DNA of 23,659 nucleotides from PALSA-1004 sp046715035 (GTDB taxonomy: Bacteria; Pseudomonadota; Gammaproteobacteria; Burkholderiales; SG8-41). This document shows, piece after piece, positions 8,108 to 15,316 of this stretch. The position numbers and the translations under genes were made by a program. Location: positions 1 to 23,659 of the forward strand of contig JBKJZR010000090.1 of the NCBI GenBank assembly GCA_046715035.1, in the 5' to 3' direction. The notes under the pieces are model-generated. The model did not search any database. It saw only the letters and a program-made list of their open reading frames with translations, and had not been told where the DNA came from. How positions within the stretch are numbered: the stretch's first letter is position 1; each line of letters begins with the position of its first letter.

Positions 8108-9091
8108 ATGCAAAATACGCCGAAGATCTACGTCATCCACGAGAATGACGCGTGGGTCGCGCCGTTGCGCACGGCGTTTGACGAGCAGGCGCTGCCCTAC
8201 GCGGAGTGGTTCCTCCATGAAGGCGTGCTCGATTTTTCGTCGGCCCCGCCGCCCGGGGTCTACTACAACCGCATGAGCGCATCCTCGCATACCCGCGGCC
8301 ACCGCTACGGCCCCGAGTACACCGCGGCAGTCCTTGCGTGGCTCGAGATGCACGGGCGGCGCGTCGTCAACAACGGCCGTGCGCTGCAACTCGAAATCAG
8401 CAAGATCGCCCAGTATGCGGCGCTCGCCCGGCATGGCGTGCGCACGCCGCGCACCATCGCGGCGGTCGGGCGCCAGCAAATCATCGAAGCTGCACGCAGT
8501 TTCAGCGGATCGTTCATCACCAAGCACAACCGCGCCGGCATGGGGCTCGGCGTGCGTCTCTTTCACGACCAGCGTGCGCTCGCCCGCTACGTCGAGAGCG
8601 ATGCATTTCAGGAGTCGGTCGACGGCATCACGCTGGTGCAGGAATATATCCGTGCACCCGAGCTCGCGATCACCCGCGTCGAGTTTGTCGGCGGCAAGTT
8701 TCTCTACGCGGTGCGCGTCGACACCGCACTCGGTTTCGAGCTCTGTCCTGCCGATGCATGCCAGGTCAGCGAGGCCCCGTCCCCGGTCAGCGATACGGCG
8801 CCGGTCGCTGCCACGCCGCGCTTTCGCATCCTCAAGCATTTCCAGCATCCGATCATCGAACGCTATCAGCGCTTCATCGCTGACAACGGCATCGGCATTG
8901 CGGGCATCGAGTTCATCATGGACCGCGCGGGCGAGCTCTATACCTACGACGTCAACACGAACACGAACTACAACAGCGCTGCGGAGCGGGATGCCGGCGT
9001 TTACGGCATGCACGCGATTGCCCGCTATCTCGGCGCAGAACTGAAGAGGCTGGCGCCCGCAGAATCCGCCGAACCGGCAATCGCCGGCTAA
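8108..9091 (+). CDS. RimK-like ATP-grasp ligase of unknown substrate
   Basis: A 327-residue ATP-grasp protein, a class that joins a carboxylate to an amine or thiol via an acyl-phosphate. The start is ATG 8108 with AAGGGGG at 8097-8103. The frame opens earlier at 7982, but that part lacks similarity. Seen: a pre-ATP-grasp region with VYYNRMSASS, ATP-binding Lys139 in SFITKHNRAGMGLGVRLF, LVQEYIRAPELAITRVEFVGGKFLYAVRVDT in the central sheet, and the C-terminal Mg-binding set GIEFIMDRAGELYTYDVN with Asp281 and Asn283. It lies 170 bp after senA on the same strand, so it may or may not be co-expressed; TATACT at 8014-8019 could serve its own promoter. Distant relatives include RimK and glutathione synthetase. 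I do not recognise the substrate. Confidence 0.85.
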   Translation: MQNTPKIYVIHENDAWVAPLRTAFDEQALPYAEWFLHEGVLDFSSAPPPGVYYNRMSASSHTRGHRYGPEYTAAVLAWLEMHGRRVVNNGRALQLEISKIAQYAALARHGVRTPRTIAAVGRQQIIEAARSFSGSFITKHNRAGMGLGVRLFHDQRALARYVESDAFQESVDGITLVQEYIRAPELAITRVEFVGGKFLYAVRVDTALGFELCPADACQVSEAPSPVSDTAPVAATPRFRILKHFQHPIIERYQRFIADNGIGIAGIEFIMDRAGELYTYDVNTNTNYNSAAERDAGVYGMHAIARYLGAELKRLAPAESAEPAIAG

Positions 9092-9380
9092 GCTGAAGCG
9101 CCTACCCGCCGCCGCGCTGTTCGCCGCCGGATGCCGCGTGTCCCGACGCGGCGTGTGGTCGTCGCCTGCGCCTGCTCCCCCCGCCCGGGATGCGCAACAC
9201 CACGCCCTTGTATTATCATCGTGCGCTCGCGCGCCGGTTCGGCAACGTGTCTGCGATGATGTGCGCAACCGGTCCCTGCGCGTGCTGACCACGCTGCGGC
9301 GGTGATCGCCGCCGCCGGCTGGGCGCTGCCAGCAAGGGTCCGGAAACGCTACATGATCCTTCCACGCCGGAGCATACCCG
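9092..9380. other. Intergenic region between the ATP-grasp and GH19 genes
   Basis: 289 bp with no credible ORF. Two small stems are visible: CCGCGT/ACGCGG at about 9135-9152 and GCGGCG/CGCCGC at about 9296-9312, neither with a T-run. A more AT-rich patch with TATTAT near 9212 could hold a promoter, but no convincing -35 element accompanies it. Confidence 0.5.
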
Positions 9381-10016
9381 ATGGAGCTCATCACGATCGA
9401 TGAACTGGACATGGCCGTGCCCAAGGCGCGCTACGAAGACCTCGTGAAATACGTCGATTTTCTCAACCAGGGCATGGCAAGATTCGAGATCACGACGCCG
9501 CATCGCATCGCGGCATTCATCGCGCAGGTCGCCCACGAGTCGGCGGACTTCCGCTGCATTGAGGAAAATCTCAATTACTCGTGGCAGGCGCTGCGCAAGA
9601 CCTGGCCCCGCCGGTTCGCGACCGACGAGTTCGCGCAGCGCTATCACCGGCAGCCGGAACGCATCGCGAATCTCGTCTACGCCAGGCGCTGTGGAAACGG
9701 CGGTACAGCGAGCGGTGACGGCTGGAAGTTTCGCGGGCGCGGCCTGATCCAGCTCACTTTTTGCGAAAACTACACGGCGTATGCGCGCGCGATCGACGAC
9801 GCGTCGATAATCGCCGACCCCGCACAGGTCGCGCGGCCCCGGCATGCCGCGCATTCGGCGTGCTGGTTCTGGAATACGAGGGGACTGAATCCACTCGCCG
9901 ATGCTGCCGACGAAGCCGCATTCAACCGGATTACCTACAAGATCAACGGCGGCTGGAAGGGCAAAGCCGACCGGCTTGAAAACTGGATCGAGGCGCGCGA
10001 GGTGATGCTCGCATGA
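9381..10016 (+). CDS. GH19-family lysozyme/chitinase-like hydrolase
   Basis: A 211-residue glycoside hydrolase family 19 catalytic domain, the type found in phage endolysins and bacterial peptidoglycan hydrolases. Seen: AQVAHESADFR with likely catalytic Glu53, EENLNYS with Glu61/62, the conserved RGRGLIQLTFCENY (residues 118-131), and a final ITYKINGG helix region. The start ATG 9381 has GGAG at 9369-9372. There is no signal peptide or membrane segment, so it would need a holin, another export route or cell lysis to reach the wall. No phage genes flank it, so it is either domesticated or a single transferred gene. Its substrate (murein or chitin) cannot be decided from the sequence; the short single-domain form resembles endolysins more. 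Confidence 0.88.
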   Translation: MELITIDELDMAVPKARYEDLVKYVDFLNQGMARFEITTPHRIAAFIAQVAHESADFRCIEENLNYSWQALRKTWPRRFATDEFAQRYHRQPERIANLVYARRCGNGGTASGDGWKFRGRGLIQLTFCENYTAYARAIDDASIIADPAQVARPRHAAHSACWFWNTRGLNPLADAADEAAFNRITYKINGGWKGKADRLENWIEAREVMLA

Positions 10017-10112
10017 CAGCGCGCCAGCCCCCTGATCACGCTTCGCTGGGCAGCGCCTGCGCTACCCATGATCGGCATCACACCGATACCATCCACACGA
10101 GGAGTGCAGCAC

Positions 10113-11129
10113 GTGGCTTACACGATCTTATATACGGACAGCCGCACGGCCGAGCTCGACATCGAGACCGCGGTAACCGGCCCCGATGCCATAATTCTCA
10201 ATCCCCGCCAGAACCGATTCGACGCTATCGATATCAGTGCATGGGAAAGCTGTGACGCGGTCGTCACCGCTCGGCTGCCGATCGACGCGGCAGTAGTGCC
10301 GCACCTGAAGCGCGCGCGCATCGTCGTGCGGCACGGCGTCGGCTTCGATATCGTCGACCTCGAGGCCTGCGGCGAGGCCGGCATTGCGGTGTGCAATGTG
10401 CCGGACTACGGCACCACCGAAGTCGCCGATTCCGCGATCGCGATGATGCTCACGTTCGCGCGCGGCACAGCGGCGTGTGATGCGGCGCTGCGTGCGGATC
10501 TCAAGAACGGCTGGACGCACACGCACAACGTTACCGGACGGCGGTTGCGCGGTGCGACTTTTGGGGTCGTCGGTTTGGGACGCATCGGTACCGCAGCCGC
10601 GCTGCGCGCACGTGCATTCGGCATGGAGGTGGCATTCTTCGATCCCCTCCTCCCGAATGGCGTAGAGCTCGCGTTCGGATTCGTGCGCGCGCGCAGCCTG
10701 CACGAGCTGCTGGGCCGCGCCGATGTCGTGTCGATACACACGCCGCTCTCCCCGGCGACGCGGGGCATGATCGATGCCGATGCGGTGGCCGCGCTGAAAC
10801 CGGGTGCATATCTGATCAATACAGCACGCGGGCCGATCTGCGATACCGGTGCTCTGCTCGAGGGGCTGCGTGGCAACAGGCTGCTGGCGCTTGGACTTGA
10901 CGTGCTCCCCAGGGAACCGGCGACGCTCGACGATCCGCTGGTCGCGGCGTGGCATGCGAATGAGCCCTGGATACGCGGCCGCGTGCTGCTCAACCCTCAC
11001 GCGGGGTTCTACAGCCCCGATGCGTTCATCGACCTGCGGCGCAAATCGATGGAAACCGCCTATCGTTATCTGCGCCACGGCGAACTCGCGAACTGCGTGA
11101 ACGCGCAATATTTGGGCCAGCCGCGATAA
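10113..11129 (+). CDS. D-2-hydroxyacid dehydrogenase, NAD-dependent (CtBP-like branch)
   Basis: A 338-residue cytosolic oxidoreductase interconverting a 2-keto acid and a D-2-hydroxy acid. The preferred start is GTG 10113, with GAGGAG at 10099-10104 and 8 nt spacing. An in-frame ATG at 10068 would add 15 residues that lack a ribosome site. Seen: substrate-side HGVGFDIVDL (residues 74-83), NVPDYGTTEVADSAIAMML, the Rossmann loop GVVGLGRIGT (151-160), acidic Asp177 after the second strand in AFFDP, catalytic Arg239 in INTARGP, Glu268 in LPREP and His296 in NPHAGFYS. The YS after the His and the long VLLNPHAGFYSPDAF tail match the CtBP-like branch. The substrate is unknown; hydroxypyruvate or glyoxylate would fit the upstream glycerate kinase, but this is a guess. 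Confidence 0.93.
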   Translation: MAYTILYTDSRTAELDIETAVTGPDAIILNPRQNRFDAIDISAWESCDAVVTARLPIDAAVVPHLKRARIVVRHGVGFDIVDLEACGEAGIAVCNVPDYGTTEVADSAIAMMLTFARGTAACDAALRADLKNGWTHTHNVTGRRLRGATFGVVGLGRIGTAAALRARAFGMEVAFFDPLLPNGVELAFGFVRARSLHELLGRADVVSIHTPLSPATRGMIDADAVAALKPGAYLINTARGPICDTGALLEGLRGNRLLALGLDVLPREPATLDDPLVAAWHANEPWIRGRVLLNPHAGFYSPDAFIDLRRKSMETAYRYLRHGELANCVNAQYLGQPR

Positions 11130-11363
11130 CCCCAACCCGGGCGCGGGTGTGAGCCGCGCATTGGCAGACCTGTGCGGCGGAATCGCATATCATCTGCAGT
11201 ATGCGCAGGACGGGCGCCATGAGTCTGCGCCTCAGCATGTCTGAACAAGTAAGCCGCGGCAGGCGTGGGATGCTTCCGGCCCCGCCTGGCCCTTGTCGAT
11301 TGCCTTGGTCGGGGAAAACCGGAGCGGGCAGAAAAACCCATCGGAGCTTTCTGGACAGAACGC

Positions 11364-12092
11364 ATGCCAAGCGGTCGCATCTTTATTCTGATTCTGGGTG
11401 CTCTGGCGGGCGCCGGCGCGGCATGTGCAGCCGATACGCAGCCCGCACCGATTCCCGATACGATCGAGCAGCGCGTGCTCGCCTGCGCCGCGTGCCACGG
11501 CAAGCAGGGCCAAGGCATACGCAAGAACGAATACTATCCGCGGCTGGCGGGCAAGCCCACCATCTACCTCTACAATCAACTGCTGAATTTCCGCGAGCGC
11601 CGGCGCGAATCGCCGATCATGACCTACATGGTCGCCTACCTCTCCGAGCCCTATCTGCGCGAGATTGCGGAATACTATTCCCGTCTCCAGCCGCCGTATC
11701 CACCGCCGGCGCGAGGCGCGGCCAAAGAAATGCTCGAGCGTGGCGAGGCGCTCGTCCACAACGGCGACCCGGCCCGCAAGATCCCGGCGTGCGTGAGCTG
11801 CCACGGACCCGCGTTGACCGGTATGGAGCCGGCGATTCCGGGAATCATCGGACTGTCCCCCGACTATATCGGCGCGCAGCTCGGCGCGTGGCGCGGACGA
11901 CACCGGCGCGCCGCCGACCCGGACTGCATGGCGAGCGTCGCCTCCCTGCTCGCTCCCGGCGATATATCGGCGGTGTCTGCGTGGCTCGCGTCCCAGCCCG
12001 CATCGACACAACCGGCCCCTGCCGCTGCCGGAACATTAAGGCTGCCGATGGACTGTGGCAGCGTAGCGCAGCAAGGTCGCTCACTCAAATAA
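11364..12092 (+). CDS. Diheme cytochrome c (c4-like), exported
   Basis: A 242-residue periplasmic electron carrier with two heme-binding CxxCH motifs, CAACH at residues 41-45 and CVSCH at 143-147, in two class-I cytochrome domains. A signal peptide is seen in residues 1-22 (ILILGALAGAGAACA). The start is ATG 11364; the frame opens at 11265, but the extra N-terminus precedes the signal peptide and is unlikely. The ribosome site is weak. The LAGKPTIYLYNQL and MEPAIPGIIGLSPDYIGAQL segments are typical of cytochrome c4/c553 types. The next cytochrome gene starts 10 bp later, so they are almost surely one transcript. The donor enzyme is not encoded here. Confidence 0.92.
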   Translation: MPSGRIFILILGALAGAGAACAADTQPAPIPDTIEQRVLACAACHGKQGQGIRKNEYYPRLAGKPTIYLYNQLLNFRERRRESPIMTYMVAYLSEPYLREIAEYYSRLQPPYPPPARGAAKEMLERGEALVHNGDPARKIPACVSCHGPALTGMEPAIPGIIGLSPDYIGAQLGAWRGRHRRAADPDCMASVASLLAPGDISAVSAWLASQPASTQPAPAAAGTLRLPMDCGSVAQQGRSLK

Positions 12093-12102
12093 GGGACGTG
12101 CC

Positions 12103-13413
12103 GTGAAACGAACAGCCGCCCTCACCCTCGCAGTTGTCGTCGTGGCGATCGCCATTGCGGCATTCTTGTTGCTCCAGCGGGGTCAGCCGGTTGCGTTGCC
12201 GCCGCCGAGCGCAGGCGCTCCTGCTCCCGCGCAGCCCGCGGCCGAGCAGGCCGAGCAGCGCGTGCGCGGCGAGTACCTGGCACGCGTCGGCGATTGCATC
12301 GCCTGCCACACCGTGCGCGGGGGCGAGCAGTACGCGGGCGGTTTCGAAATCCCGACGCCGTTCGGCGTGCTGTACACACCAAACATCACGTCCGACCCGG
12401 AAACCGGTATCGGCAAGTGGACGGCGGATGATTTCTGGCGGGCGCTGCATGAAGGCCGGGCGAGGGACGGCTCGTTGCTCTACCCCGCGTTTCCGTATAC
12501 CAACTATACGAAAGTCACGCGCGCGGATTCCGATGCGATGTACGCCTTTTTTCAAACCGTGAAACCCGTGCGCCGGCCCAATCGCCCGCATGAAATGCGT
12601 TTTCCTTTCAACAAGCGCGAGCTGCTCGCAGGCTGGCGCACGCTTTATTTCAAGCCCGGGGTCTACAAAGACGACCCGCAGCAGACCAAAGAGTGGAACC
12701 GCGGCGCCTATCTGGTCGAGGGACTCGGCCACTGCAATGCTTGCCACGCGTCGCGCAACATACTCGGCGCCGTCGCGCAGCAGGACGATTACAGCGGCGG
12801 GCTGATTCCGGTGCAGAACTGGTATGCGCCATCGCTCACGTCGAGCCGGGAAACGGGGCTCGGCGATTGGGAAATCGCCGAGATCGTCGATCTGTTGCGC
12901 ACCGGCGTCTCCGCCCGGGGCGCAGTTTTTGGACCGATGGCTGCCGTCGTTTACCATAGCCTGCAGGAGCTCACGGTGGGCGACCTCACCGCAATGGCGA
13001 TCTACCTCAAGTCGCAAAGCGAGACGCGCGCGCCGGCGCCGGTGGCGGTCAGAACGGGCGACAAGAAGCACGCAGCGGTGATGAAACAGGGGGCCGCCGT
13101 CTACGAAAAGCATTGCGTCGCGTGCCATCGCGCGAAAGGCGAAGGCGTGCCGCGCATCTACCCGCCGCTTGCAAACAACCAGGCGATCACCATGGCGAAC
13201 CCCGTCAATGCCGTGCGCATCGTGCTCAACGGCGGGTTTCCGCCGAGCACTGAAGGCAACCCGCGTCCCTACGGCATGCCCCCCTTCGCCCAGGATCTGA
13301 ACGATGACGAAATCGCCGCCGTCGTTACCTACATACGCCAGGCGTGGGGCAACCAGGCGCCTCCGGTAGGCCCGGCTGAAGTTGGCGGTGCGCGCGGAGT
13401 GCCGGTCGATTGA
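12103..13413 (+). CDS. Triheme membrane-anchored cytochrome c (dehydrogenase electron-transfer subunit type)
   Basis: A 436-residue protein with three CxxCH motifs: CIACH (65-69), CNACH (211-215) and CVACH (338-342). The N-terminus has an uncleaved-looking hydrophobic anchor (residues 5-24) and a Pro/Ala linker. The layout matches the cytochrome subunit of membrane alcohol, gluconate or nicotinate-type dehydrogenases, which passes electrons from a periplasmic enzyme to quinone or oxidase. Motifs such as YLARVGDCIACHT, FGVLYTPNITSDPETGIGKW and FPYTNYTKVTRADSDAMYAFF are typical. The start is GTG 12103 with AAGGGA at 12091-12096 overlapping the previous stop. No FAD, PQQ or molybdenum catalytic subunit lies nearby, so its partner must be encoded elsewhere. 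Confidence 0.93.
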   Translation: MKRTAALTLAVVVVAIAIAAFLLLQRGQPVALPPPSAGAPAPAQPAAEQAEQRVRGEYLARVGDCIACHTVRGGEQYAGGFEIPTPFGVLYTPNITSDPETGIGKWTADDFWRALHEGRARDGSLLYPAFPYTNYTKVTRADSDAMYAFFQTVKPVRRPNRPHEMRFPFNKRELLAGWRTLYFKPGVYKDDPQQTKEWNRGAYLVEGLGHCNACHASRNILGAVAQQDDYSGGLIPVQNWYAPSLTSSRETGLGDWEIAEIVDLLRTGVSARGAVFGPMAAVVYHSLQELTVGDLTAMAIYLKSQSETRAPAPVAVRTGDKKHAAVMKQGAAVYEKHCVACHRAKGEGVPRIYPPLANNQAITMANPVNAVRIVLNGGFPPSTEGNPRPYGMPPFAQDLNDDEIAAVVTYIRQAWGNQAPPVGPAEVGGARGVPVD

Positions 13414-13496
13414 CGATGACCCGCGTCGACATGCGGACTTCCTTGGCGCTCCCCTAAGGAACCGTTCCAACCCCGCCCCGAACCCAGGAGACATCA

Positions 13497-14075
13497 TTGG
13501 AAGAGAGCGAGCTCGCCGAAATCGAAAGCCGCATCCTCGAATACCCGGCACCGGCGCGCCGCGACATCCTCAGGCTGACGGCCGAGCTGCGCGGCCTGCG
13601 CGGATTGCTGCAACCCACGAAACAGGCGGATCGCGTGTCCCCGCTCTTCGACGCGGTGACCGGCATCCTCAACGGCGGCGCCTACGGTGTCAGATTTGCG
13701 GGGGCGATGGCGCGCGCGACGCGCAACAACAGGTGCTTCGCGGTGATGTCGGTCGATCTGACTTTCCCACGAGACACGCTGGATCCGCAGGATCGCGACG
13801 GCGCGCTCAAGCTCGTCGCGCAGCGGCTGACCCAGTGCGTGCGCGAAGCCGATACGCTGGCGCGGATCGACGATCAGAAGTTTGCGATCATACTCGAGGA
13901 TCTGCCCCCGGACGGAGCGGTCGAGCATCTCACCGGAAAAGTACAGCGCGCGCTCAGCGAGGCGCTCAGCGTGCGGGGACGCAGTATCCGCCCCGATGCG
14001 GCCATCGCTGTCCGGCTGTACCCGAGCGCCGAACCACCCGTGCCACGCTCGCCGCTCGACCGCAAGACGTCCTGA
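13497..14075 (+). CDS. Degenerate GGDEF-domain protein
   Basis: A 192-residue cytosolic protein whose residues 50-180 follow the diguanylate cyclase fold: FDAVTGILNGGAY (the usual D.LTGL.NR), FAVMSVDLTF, ALKLVAQRLTQCVREADTLARI, then FAIILEDLP. The GGDEF loop itself reads RIDDQKF (123-129), so both glycines and the catalytic acidic pair are lost, and cyclase activity is not expected. Residues 5-42 are helical (LAEIESRILEY...LTAELRGLRGLL) and may dimerise. The start is TTG 13497 with AGGAG at 13486-13490 at 6 nt spacing. It follows the triheme cytochrome by 83 bp and precedes the CAP protein by 16 bp. It could be a regulatory adaptor or effector-binding fold; no function is shown. Confidence 0.75.
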   Translation: MEESELAEIESRILEYPAPARRDILRLTAELRGLRGLLQPTKQADRVSPLFDAVTGILNGGAYGVRFAGAMARATRNNRCFAVMSVDLTFPRDTLDPQDRDGALKLVAQRLTQCVREADTLARIDDQKFAIILEDLPPDGAVEHLTGKVQRALSEALSVRGRSIRPDAAIAVRLYPSAEPPVPRSPLDRKTS

Positions 14076-14091
14076 GCTTCATACGGAGGAA

Positions 14092-14982
14092 ATGAGGCGT
14101 TCAGTGCATCGACGCGCGGGCTCGTCGAACGGGTATGCGGGCTGCGCGGCCGGCGTCGCGACGCTGGGATTGAGTCTGGGCGCTGCGCTCGCCCACGCCG
14201 CGGCTGAGCCGGACCTGTACGGGGCCATCAACCGGATGCGTGCAGGCGAAACGACCTGCGCGCGATCGGCGAATCTACAGCCATTGGCAGCCAAACCCGA
14301 ACTGGAGCGCGCGGCGGCTGCGCTGGCCAGAGGCGGGACGCTGGCCAGCAGCGTCGCAAACGCAGGTTATCGGGCCCTGCGCTCGGTTTCCATCAGCGTC
14401 GTGGGCAGCGTGCGCGAAGGCCAGCTGACCCCGCTGCTGGAAAGCCGCTATTGCGCGGAGGTGCTCGACCCCGACGCGGCCGACATCGGGATACACCAGG
14501 CAGGAAGGCAGGTCTGGATCGTGTTGGCCGCACCATTCGCGCCGCGCGTGAACGAATCCGCGCAGGCAGCAGGCGAAACGATGCTCGCCCTGGTCAATGA
14601 AGCGCGTGCAGTCCCGCGCAATTGCGGCAGCAGATCCTATCCCGCGGCGGCGCCCGTGCGCTGGAATGACAAGCTGGCGGAAGCGTCTCGATCACACGCG
14701 GAAGACATGGCGCGCTACGGCTACTTCAGCCACCAAGACCGCGATCACTCCGGACCCGCGCAGCGCGTAGAGCGCGCGGGGTACAACTACCGGACGATCG
14801 GCGAGAACATCGCGGCCGGTCCCACGACGGCCCAGCGCGCCGTCGCGGGCTGGCTCAAAAGCCCATCGCATTGCGCCAATCTGATGAATCCTGCATACAC
14901 CGAGATGGGCGCTGCCTTTGCGGTCAGTGCGCAAAGCGGCAGCGGTATTTACTGGGTGCAGACGTTTGCCAGGCCCTGGTAG
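14092..14982 (+). CDS. Secreted CAP/SCP (YkwD-like) protein with an N-terminal degenerate CAP repeat
   Basis: A 296-residue exported protein. The signal peptide is about residues 12-37 (LGLSLGAALAHA). The C-terminal CAP domain (165-296) has MLALVNEARAVPRNCG, His202 in SRSHAEDMARYGYFSHQ, GENIAAG with Glu238, WLKSPSHCANLMNP and EMGAAFA. Residues 42-150 look like a second copy without the His/Glu site: LYGAINRMRAGETTCA aligns with the start of the CAP domain, and LLESRYCAEVLDPDAADIGI with its end. Each half keeps a cysteine pair (56/121 and 178/261). The ATG at 14092 is only 1 nt from GGAGGA, whereas GTG 14104 is 13 nt away, so the start is uncertain. Bacterial CAP proteins are extracellular; their substrates are mostly unknown. 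Confidence 0.85.
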   Translation: MRRSVHRRAGSSNGYAGCAAGVATLGLSLGAALAHAAAEPDLYGAINRMRAGETTCARSANLQPLAAKPELERAAAALARGGTLASSVANAGYRALRSVSISVVGSVREGQLTPLLESRYCAEVLDPDAADIGIHQAGRQVWIVLAAPFAPRVNESAQAAGETMLALVNEARAVPRNCGSRSYPAAAPVRWNDKLAEASRSHAEDMARYGYFSHQDRDHSGPAQRVERAGYNYRTIGENIAAGPTTAQRAVAGWLKSPSHCANLMNPAYTEMGAAFAVSAQSGSGIYWVQTFARPW

Positions 14983-14995
14983 CCTTCGCGCCGCA

Positions 14996-15040
14996 TTTTA
15001 GCCGCCTGTCGGACTTAGTGGGTCCGACAGGCGGCTAAAA
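14996..15040. repeat. Perfect 19-bp inverted repeat (hairpin) after the CAP gene
   Basis: Left arm TTTTAGCCGCCTGTCGGAC (14996-15014), 7-nt loop TTAGTGG, right arm GTCCGACAGGCGGCTAAAA (15022-15040), with no mismatch. It starts 13 bp after the CAP stop codon between convergent genes. The 3' side ends in AAAA rather than a T-run on both strands, so it is not a standard intrinsic terminator, though it could still stop or protect transcripts. A REP-like repeated element is the other reading. Confidence 0.9.
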
Positions 15041-15171
15041 GCAAAACCGCCCCATTCTTTCTGAATAATATCTATCTCCACAGCCGTTTCACCTCGGTCA
15101 GCTCGCACCAACGACATTGCGACGGCTTTTTTGACGATACTTGCGCATTTTTTCCGGGGCGGTTTTGCTTT
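15038..15171. mobile_element. 134-bp MITE-like segment with 16-bp perfect terminal inverted repeats
   Basis: AAAGCAAAACCGCCCC at 15038-15053 is the exact reverse complement of GGGGCGGTTTTGCTTT at 15156-15171. The 102 bp between is AT-richer than the surroundings and has no credible gene. Its left end shares three bases with the preceding hairpin. I see no clear target-site duplication and no second copy in the window, so mobility is only a hypothesis. Confidence 0.4.
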
Positions 15172-15316
15172 AAGGAGCTGGTATGCAATTCAGGCCGGAC
15201 AGCGATCGCGCAGCCCGGATGCGTGTACCACATCGGAGCCGGCAGACCGCAATCCGAAAAACCTGCGTGGCGCGCATGCTCGACGCATGCGGCGTGAGGC
15301 GCGGGGACGTAAGCAG

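Larger units (their letters stand above)
14983..15316. other. 334-bp convergent intergenic region with nested inverted repeats
   Basis: No well-supported gene. It contains the 19-bp hairpin (14996-15040), the 134-bp segment with 16-bp inverted ends (15038-15171), a T6 run at 15127-15132 after a GCCGT/ACGGC pair, and a 73-codon + strand ORF at 15183 with a good AAGGAG site whose 3' end runs antisense into the lipoprotein gene. The base composition is noticeably more AT-rich than the flanks. Confidence 0.7.

Noticed and set aside
7877..9424. 515-codon - strand ORF antisense to the ATP-grasp gene
   Set aside because: Composition is typical of a GC-rich shadow frame and no motif is recognisable, while the + strand has clear ATP-grasp residues and a ribosome site.
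9381..10016. Prophage remnant around the GH19 gene
   Set aside because: No holin, spanin, tail, integrase or att-like repeat nearby; flanking genes are metabolic.
12085..13551. 488-codon - strand ORF antisense to the triheme cytochrome
   Set aside because: Exact antisense of a gene with three CxxCH motifs; shadow of high GC third positions.
14996..15171. Integron attC site
   Set aside because: The inverted repeats lack the RYYYAAC/GTTRRRY core pair, and there is no integrase or cassette array.
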